Shown: positions 17,400 to 26,074 of the stretch, piece by piece
Layout: the number at the start of each line of letters is the position of its first letter
How positions within the stretch are numbered: the stretch's first letter is position 1
Origin: Streptomyces lasiicapitis
GTDB taxonomy: Bacteria > Actinomycetota > Actinomycetes > Streptomycetales > Streptomycetaceae
Reading direction: 5' to 3'
DNA length: 64,000 bases
Assembly (NCBI RefSeq): GCF_014646335.1
Contig: NZ_BMNG01000004.1
Span: forward strand, 124,001-188,000
Position numbers and translations under genes: made by a program
Notes under the pieces: model-generated
Databases searched by the model: none
Seen by the model: the letters and a program-made list of their open reading frames with translations, nothing else
What the model was told of the DNA's origin: nothing

Positions 17400-18968
17400 T
17401 CACGCGTCGGCGAGCCGAGCCTCCTCCAGGTCGAGCGACCGCTGCAGCCGCCGCCGCGTCGTATCGCTGATGCGGTGCTCGTCGTACAGATGCCGGAGCT
17501 CCGCCGCCTCCACGGCTATCAGGTCGCGGCGGAGCTGGCGGTAGACGTGGTCGGCGGACTCGGCGGTGGCGTCGCCGTTCTCGTCGAGGCGTTCGCGGGC
17601 GTGTTCCAGGCGGGCCTGCAGACCACGGCGCAGGCGGTCGACGACGACCTCGGGGACGGCCTCCAGCTCCGACATCTCGTCGAGGCGGCGGATGCCCGCG
17701 TCGGCGAGGCGGCAGCGCGCGGAGGCCTCCTCGCGTTCGGTGTGGTCCGGTTCGAGGGCGATGCCGGAGCGCCGCACCACGGGCGCGAGCGTGAAGCCCT
17801 GGACGACGAGGGTGACCACCACGACCGACGTCGTGAGGACCAGGACCAGCGGGCGCTCGGTCAGCGGACTGCCGTCGTCCGCGGTCACGGGGATGGAGAG
17901 CGCGGCGGCCAGCGGCACCACACCGCGCGTCCCCGCCCAGGTGAGGACGACGGGTATGCGCCAGTTGGTGCGCCCGATGCCGCCCTTGCGCTGCACGAGC
18001 GCCGACAGCGGCGCGAGCCACAGCAGCCGCACCGCGACGAGCGTGCCCGCGATGGCGAGCGCGTACAGCGGCCACGCCCGGTCGTCCGCGCTCAGCGCCC
18101 GCACCTGCGCGGGCAGCGCGAGACCGATGAGGCTGAAGACGACGCTCTCCAGGAGGAACACGACCGTGCCGTACACCGCGTGCAGCTGGAGTCGTATCCG
18201 CGCGTTCGTCAGCCGGTCGCCGCGGCCCCCGAGCACCACACCGGCCACCACGACGGACGTGATGCCCGACGTGTGCGCCGCCTCCGCGAGTACGTACGCG
18301 GCATAGGGCGTGACCAGGGCTGTCACCGTCTCCAGGACGGGATCCTCGGTACGCCGCCGGATCAGCGTCACCACTAGGGCGACCGCTCCGCCGATGAGCG
18401 TGCCGCCGCCCGCGAGCACCACGAACTGCGTGCTCGCCGCATGCCAGTCGGCGGCCGCGGACGCCACCGCGACACTGACCGCGACCCGGAACAGGACCAG
18501 CGACGTCGCGTCGTTGAACAGGCTCTCCGCCTGCACCAGGACCTGCACCTTCGGCGGCAGCGCGAGCCGCCGCCCGAGCGCGGTGACCGCGACGGGGTCG
18601 GTGCTCGCGAGCACCGCGCCGAGCACCAGCGCCATCTGCCACGGCAGCGGCGTCAGCCAGGACGCCACCACGCCCACCGCGGCGGCCGAGGCGAGCACCA
18701 GACCCACGGCGAGCACGCTCACCGGCTTCCACACCGCCCGCAGCTCCCGCCAGGACAGCTCCTCGGCGGACGCGTACAGCAGCGGAGGCAGCACGACCAG
18801 GCCGATGATCTCCGGGCTGATCTCGATCTGCGGGGCCCCGGGCAGCAGCGCGAGGCACAGTCCCGCGACGACGAGCAGCGACGGAGCGGGGATGCGCCAG
18901 CGGCGGGCGAAGGTCGCCACCATCGTCGCGAGCACGACGAGAGACAAGACCGTACCTACGCTGCGCAT
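17400..18968 (-). CDS. Na+/H+ antiporter, CPA1 (NhaP/NHE) family
   Basis: A 522-residue monovalent cation/proton antiporter in the inner membrane. About 12 helices cover residues 1-400, with family motifs GAVLASTDPVAVTAL and QAESLFNDATSLVLF (the Asn-Asp pair of CPA1 transporters) and WAGTRGVVPLAAALS. The C-terminal 120 residues form a charged, helical cytoplasmic tail probably involved in regulation. It is divergent from kdpF and the two KdpD kinases, so the locus as a whole deals with cations. Start ATG at 18968 opens directly into the first helix. Confidence 0.9.
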   Translation of the reverse strand: MRSVGTVLSLVVLATMVATFARRWRIPAPSLLVVAGLCLALLPGAPQIEISPEIIGLVVLPPLLYASAEELSWRELRAVWKPVSVLAVGLVLASAAAVGVVASWLTPLPWQMALVLGAVLASTDPVAVTALGRRLALPPKVQVLVQAESLFNDATSLVLFRVAVSVAVASAAADWHAASTQFVVLAGGGTLIGGAVALVVTLIRRRTEDPVLETVTALVTPYAAYVLAEAAHTSGITSVVVAGVVLGGRGDRLTNARIRLQLHAVYGTVVFLLESVVFSLIGLALPAQVRALSADDRAWPLYALAIAGTLVAVRLLWLAPLSALVQRKGGIGRTNWRIPVVLTWAGTRGVVPLAAALSIPVTADDGSPLTERPLVLVLTTSVVVVTLVVQGFTLAPVVRRSGIALEPDHTEREEASARCRLADAGIRRLDEMSELEAVPEVVVDRLRRGLQARLEHARERLDENGDATAESADHVYRQLRRDLIAVEAAELRHLYDEHRISDTTRRRLQRSLDLEEARLADA

Positions 18969-19221
18969 TGCCGCCCCCTGCCAGAGTGCGGGCTCACCTT
19001 GGGAGCAAGGGGCCTCGTCACGCCGACCAGTCTTCCCGGCACACCGCCTTCACCTTATCGGCCCGCACGGCGTCAAAGCGGTGTCAACGTCCTGGTGAGA
19101 GCTGCCAAGGATGTGTCAAGGGGCATTTCCGGTGTCTCCATAAGCGGCTTCCGTAGGGGAGTCACCAAGTACCGAGCGGCTTCGCAGGGAAGTCACCCAG
19201 CACGCCAAGGAGTTGAGGGCC

Positions 19222-19311
19222 GTGAGCGCGGAGAATGTCGTGGGACTCCTCGTCGCCATCAGCCTGGTCGGGTACCTCGTCCTCGCACGGCTCTTCCCGG
19301 AGAGGTTCTGA
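19222..19311 (+). CDS. kdpF: KdpF-like small membrane peptide
   Basis: A 29-residue single-helix peptide starting with GTG, preceded by AAGGAG. The sequence (VVGLLVAISLVGYLVLA then LFPERF) is that of KdpF, the small lipid-like subunit that stabilises the KdpFABC potassium pump. It is too short to appear in ordinary ORF searches. In other genomes it is followed by kdpA, kdpB and kdpC; here kdpD begins ten bases later. The pump genes are therefore missing from this locus. See the finding on the kdp arrangement. Confidence 0.85.
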   Translation: MSAENVVGLLVAISLVGYLVLARLFPERF

Positions 19312-19321
19312 CACCGGCGCG

Positions 19322-21865
19322 ATGACGGACGTACGACCCGGACAACTGAAGGTCTACCTCGGCGCGGCACCGGGGGTCGGCAAGACGTGCCGCATGCTCG
19401 ACGAAGGACGGCGCAGGGCCGCACGCGGCGCCGACGTCGTCGTGGGCTTCGTGGAGTGCCACCGACGTCCGCACACGGAGGCCGCCCTTGAGGAGGCGAG
19501 GTCGGGCGGGCTCGAGGTCGTGGAGCGGGCCCGCTGTTCGTACCGCGGCGGAGAGTTCACCGAGCTGGACCTGGACGCCCTGCTCGCCCGCCGCCCGCAG
19601 GTGGCGCTGGTCGACGACCTCGCCCACACCAACGTCCCGGGCGAGGGCCGCAACCCCAAGCGCTGGCAGGACATCGACCGGCTGCTCACGGCCGGCATCG
19701 ACGTCGTCACCACGGTCAACATCCAGCACATGGAGTCCCTCAAGGACGTCGTGGAGAAGATCACCAAGGTGCCGCAGGCCGAGACCGTCCCCGACGACGT
19801 CGTGCGCCGCGCCCACCAGATCGAGCTCGTCGACGTCGCCCCCGAGTCGCTGCGCCGCCGCATGGCGCACGGCAACATCTACGCCCCCGAGAAGGTCGAC
19901 GCGGCCCTCGCCAACTACTTCCGCACCGGCAACCTCACGGCGCTGCGCCAGCTCGCCCTGCTCTGGGTGGCCGACCGCGTCGACGAGTCCCTCCAGGAGT
20001 ACCGCGTCGAGCACGGCATCGGCGGCGTGTGGGACACCCGCGAGCGCGTCGTCGTCGGCCTGACCGGCGGCCCCGAGGGCGACACGCTGATCCGCCGCGC
20101 CGCCCGCATCGCCGACCGCTCGGTGGGCGGCGAGCTCCTCGCCGTGCACATCGCGCGCAGCGACGGGCTCGCCGCGGGCACCTCGCACGCCTCCCTGACC
20201 CGGCAGCGCCGGCTCGTGGAGGACCTGGGCGGCAGCTACCACTCGGTCGTCGGCGACGACGTCGCGACCGCCCTGGTGGAGTTCGCCCGCGCCGAGAACG
20301 CCACCCAGCTCGTCCTCGGCTCCAGCCGCCGCGGCCGCTTCGAGCGGTTCCTCACCGGGCGCGGCACCGGCGAGGCCGTCGTCGAGAGCTCCGGCGACAT
20401 CGATGTCCACACGGTCACGCACGAACGCGCCGGCGCGGGCACCCTGCTGCCCTCCCGCAGGCGTACGCTGTCGGGCCCGCGGCGCGTCGGGGGACCCGTC
20501 GCCGGGCTGCTGCTTCCGGCCATGGTCACCCTCCTGCTGGACCTGGACGTGGCCCGCGAGCACCTGAACCTCACCAGCGAGGCGCTGCTCTTCCTGCTCG
20601 CCGTGGTGGGCGTGGCCTGCATAGGCGGCGTGCTGTCCGCGGTGGTGGCGTCCATGACGGCGTCGCTGCTGCTCAACTACTGGTTCATGCCGCCCATCGG
20701 GCAGTTCACGCTCGGCGATCCGAACAGCATGCTCGCGCTCGTGGTGTTCGCGATCGTCGCCGCCACCGTCGCCGCCGTCGTCGACCGGTCGCTGCGGCTG
20801 TCCCGGCGCTCCGCGCGCGCCACCGCCGAGGCGGAGACGATGTCGTCGCTCGCGGGCACCATCGTGCGCGGCGGGCAGCCGATCCCCGCCCTGCTCGAAC
20901 GGGCCCGCGAGGCCTTCGGTGTGGACGCGGCCGAACTGGTGGACCAGCCGCCCGACGCCGCCGACACCCAGGTGACCGTCGTGCCCGCGGGCACCGACGC
21001 CTATCTGGTGCTGCGCGGGCGCCCCCTGCCCTCCGCGGACCGCCGCGTCCTCGCCGCGTTCGCCGCGCACGTCGGCGCCGCCGTGGAGCGGGCCCGGCTC
21101 GCGGAGGCCGCCGCCGAGGTGGAGCCCGTGAAGGCCGCCGACCGGATGCGCACCGCGCTCCTTCGGGCCGTCGGCCACGACCTGCGCACCCCGCTGGCCG
21201 CAGCCCTCGCCGCGATCGGCTCGCTGCGCAGCCGCGACCTGGACTTCTCCGAGCAGGACCGCGAGGAACTGCTCGCCACCGCCGACGAGTCCATGGTCAA
21301 ACTGAACCGTCTCGTCGACAACCTCCTCGACATGAGCCGCCTCCAGGCGGGCGCACTCAAGCTCGAACTGCGGGACACCGCCCTTGAGGAGGTGCTGCCG
21401 ACCGCACTCGACTCGCTGCCCGTCGAGTGCCCGGTCGAGACGGGCAGCCTGGAGGAGATCCCCGCCGTCCTCGCCGATCCGCCGCTCCTGGAGCGGGTGA
21501 TAGCCAATCTCGTCGGCAACGCCGCCCGCCACACCCCCTCCGGCGAGAAGGTCCTGGTCACCGCGAGCGTCCTGGCGGGCCGCGTCGAGCTGCGCGTCGT
21601 CGACCGGGGCCCCGGCCTCCCGGTGGCCGACCGCGACCGGGTGTTCGAGCCCTTCCAGCGGCTCGGCGACACCGACAACACGACGGGTCTCGGGCTCGGC
21701 CTCGCCCTGTCCAGGGGCCTCACGGAGGCGATGGACGGCACCCTCACACCCGAGGACACCCCCGGTGGCGGCCTCACGATGGTGCTCTCGCTGCCCTTCG
21801 CGGAACGGGTGCGTGAAGTCAACGGTGCGCTCGGCTCCGGCGTCTGGCATTCTGAGCGCCTTTGA
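19322..21865 (+). CDS. kdpD: KdpD-family sensor histidine kinase (first copy)
   Basis: An 847-residue potassium-type sensor kinase. In order: the KdpD N-terminal domain with P-loop GAAPGVGKT (14-22) and a Walker B-like VALVDDLAHTN; a universal-stress-protein domain (about 240-370) with LVLGSSRRGRFERFLTG; four DUF4118 helices (about 395-490); a GAF-like region; HisKA with GHDLRTPLAAA (His about 619); and a HATPase with NLVGNAARHTPS and GLGLGLALSRG. ATG at 19322 is chosen because the P-loop domain starts there. It is ten bases from kdpF and 44 bases from the second kinase. No KdpE response regulator adjoins. Confidence 0.92.
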   Translation: MTDVRPGQLKVYLGAAPGVGKTCRMLDEGRRRAARGADVVVGFVECHRRPHTEAALEEARSGGLEVVERARCSYRGGEFTELDLDALLARRPQVALVDDLAHTNVPGEGRNPKRWQDIDRLLTAGIDVVTTVNIQHMESLKDVVEKITKVPQAETVPDDVVRRAHQIELVDVAPESLRRRMAHGNIYAPEKVDAALANYFRTGNLTALRQLALLWVADRVDESLQEYRVEHGIGGVWDTRERVVVGLTGGPEGDTLIRRAARIADRSVGGELLAVHIARSDGLAAGTSHASLTRQRRLVEDLGGSYHSVVGDDVATALVEFARAENATQLVLGSSRRGRFERFLTGRGTGEAVVESSGDIDVHTVTHERAGAGTLLPSRRRTLSGPRRVGGPVAGLLLPAMVTLLLDLDVAREHLNLTSEALLFLLAVVGVACIGGVLSAVVASMTASLLLNYWFMPPIGQFTLGDPNSMLALVVFAIVAATVAAVVDRSLRLSRRSARATAEAETMSSLAGTIVRGGQPIPALLERAREAFGVDAAELVDQPPDAADTQVTVVPAGTDAYLVLRGRPLPSADRRVLAAFAAHVGAAVERARLAEAAAEVEPVKAADRMRTALLRAVGHDLRTPLAAALAAIGSLRSRDLDFSEQDREELLATADESMVKLNRLVDNLLDMSRLQAGALKLELRDTALEEVLPTALDSLPVECPVETGSLEEIPAVLADPPLLERVIANLVGNAARHTPSGEKVLVTASVLAGRVELRVVDRGPGLPVADRDRVFEPFQRLGDTDNTTGLGLGLALSRGLTEAMDGTLTPEDTPGGGLTMVLSLPFAERVREVNGALGSGVWHSERL

Positions 21866-21909
21866 TTGATGGGCGCATCAGTCACCCCCCGAGCGCAGAG
21901 ACGAGATTC

Positions 21910-24465
21910 ATGGCACGCGGCAAGCTTCGGATCTATCTGGGGGCGGCACCGGGCGTCGGCAAGACGTACTCGATGCTGTCCGAGGCCCACCGTCGTGTCG
22001 AGCGCGGCACGGACTGCGTCGTGGCGTTCGTGGAGCACCACAACCGTCCCCGTACGGAAGTGATGCTGCACGGCCTCGAACTGCTGCCGCGCAAGTCGCT
22101 GGAGTACCGGGACACGACGTTCACGGAGATGGACGTCGACGCCGTCCTGGAGCGCGCCCCGGCCGTCGCCCTGGTGGACGAGCTGGCGCACACCAACATC
22201 CCCGGCTCGCGCAACGCCAAGCGCTGGCAGGACGTCGAGGAACTGCTCGCCGCGGGCATCGACGTGATCTCCACGGTCAACATCCAGCACCTGGAGTCGC
22301 TGGGCGACGTCGTCGAGAACATCACGGGGGTGCGCCAGCGCGAAGCCGTCCCGGACGAGGTGGTGCGCCGGGCGGACCAGATAGAGCTGGTCGACATGTC
22401 GCCGCAGGCGCTGCGCCGGCGGATGGCACACGGCAACATCTACAAGGCCGACAAGGTCGACGCGGCCCTGTCCAACTACTTCCGCCCCGGAAACCTCACG
22501 GCGCTGCGCGAGCTGGCGCTGCTGTGGGTCGCCGACCGCGTGGACGAGTACCTCCAGCAGTACCGGGGCGAGCACAACATCCGCTCCACGTGGCAGGCCC
22601 GCGAGCGCATCGTCGTCGGCCTCACCGGCGGACCCGAGGGACGCACACTGCTGCGCCGGGCCGCGCGGCTCGCCGAGAAGGGCGCGGGCGGCGAGGTCCT
22701 CGCCGTCTACATCGCCCGCAGCGACGGCCTCACCGCGGCCTCGCCCAAGGAACTGGCCATCCAGCGCACCCTCGTCGAGGACCTCGGCGGAACCTTCCAC
22801 CAGGTCATAGGGGAGGACATCACCGCCGCGCTCCTGGAGTTCTCGCGCGGCGTCAACGCCACCCAGATCGTCCTCGGCGTCTCCCGGCGCAGGGCCTGGC
22901 AGTACATGTTCGGCCCCGGGGTCAGCGCGACCGTCGCCCGCGAGTCCGGGCCCGACCTCGACGTGCACCTGGTCACCCACGACGAGGTGGGCAAGGGGCG
23001 CAGCCTGTCGCCCACCCAGCGCGCCACCCCCGTCGGCCGCAACCGGACCATCTGGGGCTGGCTGGTCGGCATGGGCGGGCCGATCCTGCTCGCCCTGCTG
23101 CTGCGCGGCGTCGCGCCGAACCTCGGCCTCGCCAACGACATGCTGCTGTTCCTGACGCTGACCGTGGCGGCGGCGCTGCTCGGCGGTCTGGTGCCGGCCC
23201 TCGCGTCGGCCGCGTTCGGCTCGCTGCTCCTGAACTACTTCTTCACGCCGCCCGTCCACCACATCCTGATCTCCAACCCGAAGAACATCGTCGCCCTGGT
23301 GATCTTCGTGCTCGTGGCCGTGGCCGTGGCCTCGGTCGTGGACCTCGCGGCCCGCCGCACCCACCAGGCGGCGCGGCTGCGCGCCGAGTCGGAGATCCTC
23401 TCGTACCTGGCGGGCAGCGTGCTGCGCGGCGAGAACAGCCTGGAGTCCCTCCTGGAGACCGTCCGCGAGACGTTCGCCATGGAGTCCGTCGCGCTCCTGG
23501 AACGCGAGAGCGACATCTCCCTGTGGACCTGCACGGCCAGCGTCGGCACCCGCCCGCACGTCGGCCGTCCCGAGGACGCCGACGTCGACATGCCCGTCGG
23601 CGAGTACATGGCGCTCGCCCTCACCGGCCGCGTGCTGCCCGCCGAGGACCGCCGCGTGCTCGGCGCGTTCGCCGCGCAGGCCGCCGTCGTCCTGGACCGC
23701 CAGCGCCTGCAGTCCCAGGCCGCTGAGGCCCGCACCCTCGCCGAGGGCAACCGCATCCGCACCGCCCTGCTCGCCGCCGTCAGCCACGACCTGCGCACCC
23801 CGCTCGCCGGCATCAAGGCGTCCGTCTCCAGCCTCCGCTCCGACGACATCGAGTGGTCCGAGGAGGACCAGGCGGAACTCCTCGCCGCCATCGAGGCGGG
23901 CGCCGACCGCCTCGACCACCTCGTGGGCAACCTCCTGGACATGTCACGCCTGCAGACCGACACCGTGATGCCGATGGTCCGCGAGATCGACCTCGACGAA
24001 GTCGTCCCGCTCGCCCTCGAAGGCATGACCACGCCCGCCGACAGCGTCGTGCTCGACATCCCCGAGGACCTGCCGATGGTCGCCGCCGACAAGGGCCTCC
24101 TGGAGCGGGCCGTCGCCAACGTCATAGAGAACGCCCTCAAGTACAGCCCCGCCGACAAGCCCGTCCTGGTCTCCGCGAGCACCATGGCCGACCAGGTCCA
24201 GCTCCGCGTCGTGGACCGCGGCCCCGGCGTGCCCGACGAGGCCAAGGAGCGCATCTTCGAGCCGTTCCAGCGCTACGGCGACTCCCCGCGCGGCGCCGGC
24301 GTCGGCCTCGGCCTCGCGGTGGCCCGCGGCTTCACCGAGGCCATGGGCGGCACCCTCGCCGCCGACGACACCCCCGGCGGCGGCCTCACCATGGTCCTCG
24401 CGCTGCGCCTGGTCCCCGGCCGCCCCCAGATGAGCCCCGACCTGCCGGCGGCCGCCACGTCCTGA
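21910..24465 (+). CDS. KdpD-family sensor histidine kinase (second copy)
   Basis: An 851-residue kinase with the same domain order as its neighbour: P-loop GAAPGVGKT (11-19), USP domain, four helices (about 375-470), GAF-like region, HisKA with SHDLRTPLAGI (His about 626) and HATPase with NVIENALKYSP. The HATPase N-box (NALKYSP) differs from the first copy (NAARHTP), and sequence identity is moderate, so this is an old duplication or a second type rather than a recent copy. ATG at 21910 gives the family N-terminus. It is probably co-transcribed with kdpF and the first kinase; each should need a response regulator from elsewhere. Confidence 0.9.
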   Translation: MARGKLRIYLGAAPGVGKTYSMLSEAHRRVERGTDCVVAFVEHHNRPRTEVMLHGLELLPRKSLEYRDTTFTEMDVDAVLERAPAVALVDELAHTNIPGSRNAKRWQDVEELLAAGIDVISTVNIQHLESLGDVVENITGVRQREAVPDEVVRRADQIELVDMSPQALRRRMAHGNIYKADKVDAALSNYFRPGNLTALRELALLWVADRVDEYLQQYRGEHNIRSTWQARERIVVGLTGGPEGRTLLRRAARLAEKGAGGEVLAVYIARSDGLTAASPKELAIQRTLVEDLGGTFHQVIGEDITAALLEFSRGVNATQIVLGVSRRRAWQYMFGPGVSATVARESGPDLDVHLVTHDEVGKGRSLSPTQRATPVGRNRTIWGWLVGMGGPILLALLLRGVAPNLGLANDMLLFLTLTVAAALLGGLVPALASAAFGSLLLNYFFTPPVHHILISNPKNIVALVIFVLVAVAVASVVDLAARRTHQAARLRAESEILSYLAGSVLRGENSLESLLETVRETFAMESVALLERESDISLWTCTASVGTRPHVGRPEDADVDMPVGEYMALALTGRVLPAEDRRVLGAFAAQAAVVLDRQRLQSQAAEARTLAEGNRIRTALLAAVSHDLRTPLAGIKASVSSLRSDDIEWSEEDQAELLAAIEAGADRLDHLVGNLLDMSRLQTDTVMPMVREIDLDEVVPLALEGMTTPADSVVLDIPEDLPMVAADKGLLERAVANVIENALKYSPADKPVLVSASTMADQVQLRVVDRGPGVPDEAKERIFEPFQRYGDSPRGAGVGLGLAVARGFTEAMGGTLAADDTPGGGLTMVLALRLVPGRPQMSPDLPAAATS

Positions 24466-24566
24466 GCCCGCCTCCGGTCGCCGCCCGCCTCCCGGTGACG
24501 TACGAAACGTAGAGACGTACGAAAACGCAGGGACGTGGCGGGCGGGACCGAGCCGGAAGGCGGGCG

Positions 24567-25373
24567 GTGATGGCCGAGCTGCTCACGCCGCACGGGGTGG
24601 CCCTGGCCACGCGCGGGCTCGACCTCGCCGGGGTGTTCGCGGCGGCGCTCCAGGGCGGCGCCATCGCCCGCACCGAGCGCCTCGACCTGTTCGGGTTCGT
24701 CGCGGTCGGCGTGGTGTCCGGGCTCGGCGGCGGGCTCATCCGCGACACCCTGCTCCAGCATGGGACACCGGTGGCGCTGACCGACGTCTTCTATTTGCCG
24801 ACCGCGCTCGCCGGCGCGCTCATCGCCTTCGTCATCCACATCGGCCAGGACGCCTGGGACCGGCTCTTCACCGCCCTGGACGCCGCGGTCATCGGCTTCT
24901 GGGCGGTCGCCGGGGCGCAGAAGACCCTCGCGGCGGGCCTCGGCTGGCTGCCCGCGCTGCTGCTCGGCACCATCACGGCCGTCGGCGGCGGGGCGCTGCG
25001 CGACATGATGCTGCGCCGCGTTCCCGCGGTGCTCGGCGGGAACGCGCTGTACGCCTCCGTGGCCGTGGTCGCCGCCGCGATCACCGTCGTGTGCAGCTAC
25101 GCCGAGCAGCCCACCCTCGGCATCGTGCTCGGCGTCGTCGTGGCGCTGGCCCTGCGGCTCACCGCGTACAAGCGCGGCTGGGGGCTGCCGAGCGGACTCG
25201 ACTGGCAGCCGCGTTCGCGTTTCGCGGGCGCGCTGCGGCGCAGGCGGCGCGGCGAACCGGTCGTGGAGCGCGCGGGCAGGGCGACGGGACGGAGCGAGGG
25301 CTCGGCCCGGCGGCTGCGGCTGCGCGGCGCCCGCGCCGCACCGGGAACCCGGCGCCGGAAGCCCTCCGAGTGA
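24567..25373 (+). CDS. TRIC-type (YadS/UPF0126) cation channel family protein
   Basis: A 268-residue membrane protein of the trimeric intracellular cation channel family; prokaryotic members conduct K+ and Na+. Seven helices lie in residues 10-200. The duplicated glycine motifs GLGGGLIRD and AVGGGALRD mark the two pseudo-symmetric halves. The C-terminal 65 residues are Arg-rich and cytoplasmic. It starts with GTG at 24567 or ATG at 24570, both served by GGAAGG. It lies 101 bases after the second KdpD kinase on the same strand and may belong to the same potassium-related unit. Confidence 0.85.
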   Translation: MMAELLTPHGVALATRGLDLAGVFAAALQGGAIARTERLDLFGFVAVGVVSGLGGGLIRDTLLQHGTPVALTDVFYLPTALAGALIAFVIHIGQDAWDRLFTALDAAVIGFWAVAGAQKTLAAGLGWLPALLLGTITAVGGGALRDMMLRRVPAVLGGNALYASVAVVAAAITVVCSYAEQPTLGIVLGVVVALALRLTAYKRGWGLPSGLDWQPRSRFAGALRRRRRGEPVVERAGRATGRSEGSARRLRLRGARAAPGTRRRKPSE

Positions 25374-25391
25374 CGCAGGTCCGCGAGCGCC

Positions 25392-26000
25392 TCACCCGCT
25401 CGGCCGAACCCGGCCCGGGAGGCGCTCTGGGCGCGCGAGGCGGTGCGCGAGCCCCGGATAGTCGACGACGAAGCCGTCCGCGTCGAACGTGACGTCCCGC
25501 TGGTAGTCGCCGGACGTGAAGCGGACCCGCGCGCCGTGCACCGTGCGCTGCAGCGGCGCGTAATGCTGGCGCGACGCGCGCACCGCGAGGTCCGGCACCG
25601 ACACCCACGCCACCAGGAACCGCCGCTCGCCCTGCGCGGCGGACCGGTGCAGTCCGTGCCGCAGCACCGGCATGGTGTTGGTCAGCGGACACAGCCCCAG
25701 GTCGCAGTCCAGCGCCCCTTCGAGCTCGGGCAGCGCCTCGCCGTCCGCGCTCCACTGCCCCGCGCCGTCGCGCACCAGCTCCAACTCCCGTACGCCACGC
25801 GCGTCTTCGGCCGTGACGCGCAGCGCGCGCGTCACGAAGTCGTCGCCCGTGTCGAGTTCGTACGAGATCCAATAGGGATCGGGGGCCGTGCCGACGGCGC
25901 GGCCGTGCGCCCGCAGCGCACCGCCGTCGAGCTCGGCCCAGGCCGTCTCGTATCCGGTGCTCTCCGTGACCTGCCAGGTGAGGACGCGCGAGATCGACAT
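25392..26000 (-). CDS. Putative glycolipid-binding domain protein
   Basis: A 202-residue cytoplasmic protein matching the putative glycolipid-binding family. Family features visible are the start ISRVLTWQVTESTGYETAWAEL, WISYELD, and CPLTNTMPVLRHGL in the middle, then VAWVSVPDLAVRASRQHYAPL. No signal peptide or helix is present. ATG at 26000 fits the family start. It converges on the TRIC gene with 18 bases between. Real ligand unproven. Confidence 0.75.
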   Translation of the reverse strand: MSISRVLTWQVTESTGYETAWAELDGGALRAHGRAVGTAPDPYWISYELDTGDDFVTRALRVTAEDARGVRELELVRDGAGQWSADGEALPELEGALDCDLGLCPLTNTMPVLRHGLHRSAAQGERRFLVAWVSVPDLAVRASRQHYAPLQRTVHGARVRFTSGDYQRDVTFDADGFVVDYPGLAHRLARPERLPGRVRPSG

Positions 26001-26074
26001 GGGCGGCACCTTAGCGGCGCGGGCGTGCCCGGACCGGCGGTGGCGCAGGGTGTTCACGCGCGTCGTCGGAGTGT

